Positions 61,676 to 64,000 of a stretch of 64,000 bases of DNA are shown piece by piece; within the stretch, counting starts at the first letter, position 1; every line of letters starts with the position of its first letter. This stretch comes from Agromyces badenianii (GTDB taxonomy: Bacteria; Actinomycetota; Actinomycetes; Actinomycetales; Microbacteriaceae). The notes beneath the pieces were generated by a model. The model did no database searches. It worked only from the letters and a program-made list of their open reading frames with translations, and was not told where the DNA came from. Made by a program: the position numbers and the translations under genes. The stretch covers positions 62,001 through 126,000 of the forward strand of contig NZ_CP028913.1 of NCBI RefSeq assembly GCF_003070885.1, written 5' to 3'.

Positions 61676-61681
61676 TACGAT
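61676..61681 (+). promoter_or_regulatory. -10 element TACGAT of a leaderless transcript
   Basis: TACGAT, six bases, then ATG 61688; this fixes the start of the kinase gene. Confidence 0.5.
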
Positions 61682-61687
61682 GAAACG

Positions 61688-62626
61688 ATGGCGGCCCGAG
61701 AACAGCTGCGTCTGAGGTGGGACGCGCTTCCCCGCGCGGTGCGCGACGGCATCGAGAAGGTCCTGGGCGGCGATGTCGTCGAGGCGCGAAGTCAACCGAG
61801 CGGATTCTCCTCCGGAAGCGCTGATCGCGTGCGAACACGGCATGGCCGTCGCGCCTTCGTCAAGGCCGCGCACATCGGGCACAACGCCGGCACGGTGGCA
61901 CTGCATCGCCGCGAGCTCGCGTTCATGAGTGAGATGCCGCCTTTCGTCCCGGCCCCTCGGCTGCTCGGCACGTACGAGCGGGACGGTTGGATCGCCTTGG
62001 TCTTCGAGGACATCGTCGGAACTCACCCGGGCGCGGCCCTGGACGGTTCGGACGTCCCCCTCGTCCTGAATGCCCTGCACGCCTTGCCGCGAGTTCGAGG
62101 GAACATCTCGATCCCGCTCTTTGAAGTCGCAAACGAGGTTGCGGCTGACGGCGGGAGTTGGGACGAGATAGTCCGAGACGATGCGCTCGCGTCGCTGCCG
62201 AAGTGGGCGCAGATGAACCTCGAGCGCCTCGCCGTCGCGTCGCGTCGCGCGGGTGCGGCAGTTGCCGGCGACCATCTCGTCCACTTCGACTGTCGCGCTG
62301 ACAACATGCTCATCGATACCGACGGGCAGGTATGGATCATCGATTGGCCATGGGCCGCAGTCGGGGCGAGGTGGTTCGACGGCCTGACCTATCTGCTCGA
62401 TGCACGGCTTCGAGGTGAAGCGATCGACGCAGAGGCGGTGATCACGTCGCACCCGATGTTCGGTGACGTCGCGCCCGAGGACATCGATGCAGCTCTGGCC
62501 GCGACGACCGGGGCATTCTTCAACACTGCCCGTCGCCCTGCGCCGGACAGCATGCCGACGCTCCGAGCGTTCCAGCGCTCTGAGGCACTCGCCGGCATGG
62601 AGTGGTTGCGCGAACGCTGGGCCTGA
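61688..62626 (+). CDS. Aminoglycoside-phosphotransferase-fold kinase
   Basis: 312 residues from ATG 61688; longer frames begin before the promoter. The APH catalytic block HFDCRADNMLIDTDGQVWIIDWPWAAVG (~199-226) carries the catalytic Asp, the Asn and the metal-binding Asp. The N-lobe has a Lys in RRAFVKAAH. It could phosphorylate an antibiotic, homoserine, choline or a similar alcohol. Its codon and GC texture is somewhat less extreme than its neighbours and it lacks the GGATGCCGC element. Resistance is not implied by sequence alone. Confidence 0.85.
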   Translation: MAAREQLRLRWDALPRAVRDGIEKVLGGDVVEARSQPSGFSSGSADRVRTRHGRRAFVKAAHIGHNAGTVALHRRELAFMSEMPPFVPAPRLLGTYERDGWIALVFEDIVGTHPGAALDGSDVPLVLNALHALPRVRGNISIPLFEVANEVAADGGSWDEIVRDDALASLPKWAQMNLERLAVASRRAGAAVAGDHLVHFDCRADNMLIDTDGQVWIIDWPWAAVGARWFDGLTYLLDARLRGEAIDAEAVITSHPMFGDVAPEDIDAALAATTGAFFNTARRPAPDSMPTLRAFQRSEALAGMEWLRERWA

Positions 62627-62658
62627 CGAGCGAGGAGTAGGACGGCGACCGCGCGGGC

Positions 62659-63417
62659 TCAGGCAGGAGCGTCAGGAGTGCGTCTCGGGCCGGCCGCGAG
62701 GAACTCGGTGAAGGTCCGGGTGCCCCATCCCGGGCCGGGCACGAGGTTGCCGCCGGCGGCGAAGGCCGCGAACGTCTTGCCGGGCAGCGAGAGCGGCACG
62801 ATCCTGCGGCGCACGGACTTCGCGGCGGCCCAGCGCTCGGCCAGTTCGCGCGCCGTGAGCCGTTCGGGTCCGCCGATGTCGGCGACGCGTCCGGCGGGCC
62901 CGCCCGCCACGAGCTCGGCGAGCCGCGCGGCGACGTCGTCGGTGCTGATCGGCTGGAACGAGATGGTCGGCGCGACCACGACCGGCAGCCACCGCTGCGC
63001 GTCGAACACCCCGGCGACGAGTTGGTGGAACTGCGTGGCGCGGAGGATGGTGTGCCCGGTTCCGGATGCCTCGAGCAGCTGCTCGGCGGCGAGCTTCTGC
63101 CGGTAGTACCCGAGCGGAATCCGGTCGACCCCCACGATCGAGACGAAGACGAGGTGCCGCACGCCGGCCTCCCGCGAGGCGTCGACGACGGTGCGCATGA
63201 GTCGGGCGTCGCCGCTCGTGCCCGTGGCCAGGTGCACCACGGTGTCGGTGTCGGCCACCGCATCGGCGACGCCCTCGCCCGAGCGGAGGTCGCCGACGAC
63301 GCGCCCGGCGCCCGCGTGCCGGCTGAGCGCGCGAACGTCGTGGCCGGCCGAACGGAGCCGATCGACCGTGGGGGTTCCGAGTCGGCCGGTTCCACCGGTG
63401 ACGAGGATCGAGGTCAT
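62659..63417 (-). CDS. NAD(P)-binding atypical short-chain reductase (NmrA/YtfG-like)
   Basis: 252 residues. The N-terminal motif VTGGTGRLGTPTVDRLRSAGHDVRALSRH is the atypical-SDR GxxGxxG with a basic residue that favours NADPH. The typical YxxxK catalytic pair is loosely present as YYRQK (~107), and FQPISTDDVAARLAELV is the usual later block. Such proteins act as quinone reductases, redox sensors or epimerases. Substrate not apparent. Converges on the APH-fold gene. Confidence 0.85.
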   Translation of the reverse strand: MTSILVTGGTGRLGTPTVDRLRSAGHDVRALSRHAGAGRVVGDLRSGEGVADAVADTDTVVHLATGTSGDARLMRTVVDASREAGVRHLVFVSIVGVDRIPLGYYRQKLAAEQLLEASGTGHTILRATQFHQLVAGVFDAQRWLPVVVAPTISFQPISTDDVAARLAELVAGGPAGRVADIGGPERLTARELAERWAAAKSVRRRIVPLSLPGKTFAAFAAGGNLVPGPGWGTRTFTEFLAAGPRRTPDAPA

Positions 63418-63480
63418 GTGGGTCCCTTCCCTCCCGCACCCGCTCGCGTCGTTCGCGCCGCGATGGTCACCCTCAGTCTG

Positions 63481-63691
63481 CCCCGCCGCCCCGCCGCCCG
63501 CCGCCCGCCGCCCGGCCGCCCCCCCACCCGCCGCCGGTCCTGTCGGAGGAACGTTGTCGTGTCGGAGGAAACGAATCCACGACCTCCGACGCGATTCGTT
63601 GCCTCCGACGTGCGGGCGCCGGCGGGCGGGCGGCGGACGGGCGGGGAGGCCGGCGCGGGCCGGGCGGCCGGGCGGGGCGGCGGGCGCCGGG
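63481..63691. repeat. Compound GC-rich inverted repeat with four GTCGGAGG elements
   Basis: A C-rich arm of CCGCC-type units (63481-63537) faces a G-rich arm (63613-63691). Between them GTCGGAGG occurs at 63542 and 63561, and its complement CCTCCGAC at 63583 and 63602, both pairs 19 bp apart. The inner 17-mers 63561-63577 and 63593-63609 pair at 16 of 17 positions around a 15-nt loop. No open gene is convincing here. It could be a REP/BIME-like element, a strong terminator for the MATE gene, or a structured RNA. Confidence 0.7.
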
Positions 63692-64000
63692 TCAGCGACC
63701 TGCGCCGAGCACCATCCACGCAGACCCTCGAGCCCTGAGCCCGAGCGTCACCGCGCGCGCCCCGAGGAAGCCGATCGCGAAGGCGGCCATGAGCCACGCC
63801 GGCCCGGCCGCGCCCGGGGGTGCGACGGCCACTACCCACAGGGCGAGCGGCACGAACACGACGAGGTTCACGATGCCGGTCCATGCGAGGTATCGGGCGT
63901 CGCCGGCGCCGATGAGCACCCCGTCGAGCACGAAGACGACGCCGCCGAGCGGCGCCGAGAGCGCGAGCACGACGAGCGTCGGGGGCAGCAGCGCCGCGAC
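63692..64000 (-). CDS. MATE/DinF-family efflux transporter, C-terminal part
   Basis: The frame runs off the window edge, so only the last 102 residues are seen. LSAPLGGVVFVLDGVLIGAGDARYLAWTGIVNLVVFVPLALWVVAV is the characteristic DinF-type MATE segment before the last two membrane helices, and the C-terminus is short and basic. It would export cationic compounds using a H+ or Na+ gradient. Its stop codon directly abuts the compound inverted repeat 63481-63691. Confidence 0.8.
   Translation of the reverse strand, partial: VAALLPPTLVVLALSAPLGGVVFVLDGVLIGAGDARYLAWTGIVNLVVFVPLALWVVAVAPPGAAGPAWLMAAFAIGFLGARAVTLGLRARGSAWMVLGAGR

Noticed and set aside
61688..62626. Calling the APH-fold gene an aminoglycoside resistance gene
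   Set aside because: The catalytic block is shared by choline, homoserine and many unknown kinases; no resistance context is present.

Overview
The window is a stretch of high-GC actinobacterial chromosome with about 53 protein genes and no rRNA, tRNA, CRISPR array, insertion sequence or prophage gene that I can see. It most resembles Microbacteriaceae (Agromyces/Microbacterium type). The reasons are the very high GC third-position bias, the actinobacterial mismatch nuclease NucS, EfeUOB and DtxR/IdeR-type iron boxes, many genes whose start codon lies 6-7 nt after a TAnnnT -10 element (leaderless mRNAs), and a heavily over-represented element GGATGCCGC / GCGGCATCC. The taxonomic call is inference, not a database result.

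Layout. 0-3.6 kb: 3' part of a giant polytopic membrane protein. 3.7-7.2 kb: TetR-type operator, degenerate ABC-like ATPase, YhgE/Pip membrane protein and TetR repressor, read as one operon. 7.3-16.0 kb: housekeeping and accessory genes (GAP-type membrane protein, DNA/RNA endonuclease, FAD monooxygenase, EamA exporter, HIBADH-like dehydrogenase, OhrR-like MarR with a divergent zinc-ribbon microprotein, cupin, methyltransferase, GIY-YIG-like protein). 16.1-22.1 kb: arsenic resistance. It holds an ArsR-ArsC fusion, an aquaglyceroporin, a second ArsC, a thioredoxin reductase, an intervening esterase, then arsO and arsR divergently transcribed from a large inverted-repeat operator. 22.1-26.4 kb: FAD oxidase, DHFR-like reductase, oligopeptidase B.

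26.4-36.6 kb is an iron island. It contains an adenylation-carrier-membrane acyltransferase fusion protein behind an IdeR-like box, a ferric ABC importer (ATPase, permease, lipoprotein) and the EfeUOB operon, the last two divergent from a region with two IdeR-like boxes. 36.7-44.0 kb: alpha/beta hydrolase, LysM lipoprotein, MocR regulator divergent from an FMN-binding protein, two micro-ORFs and a large LuxR-family ATPase regulator. 44.0-51.9 kb: leucyl aminopeptidase overlapping an MFS exporter, SLC13-type transporter, PfkB kinase, TetR regulator, DUF2804 protein. 52.0-56.6 kb: secreted M6 metalloprotease, HAD phosphatase, nucS with a 22-bp tandem repeat at its 3' end. 56.6-61.5 kb: MFS transporter, threonine dehydrogenase, glycine C-acetyltransferase and a LacI regulator, linked by two copies of one palindromic operator. 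61.6-64.0 kb: APH-fold kinase, NAD(P)-binding protein, a roughly 210-bp GC-rich compound inverted repeat, and the C-terminus of a MATE/DinF transporter.

Best candidates for something under-described: the iron-box-controlled A-T-acyltransferase single-chain enzyme (26525-29215), the degenerate ATPase/YhgE pair (3714-6619), the ArsR-ArsC fusion with an operator over its own start codon, the compound hairpin at 63481-63691, and the genome-wide GGATGCCGC element that overrides codon bias. No gene-free stretch exceeds 300 bases; the longest (57913-58172 and 63418-63691) hold an operator and the compound hairpin respectively.
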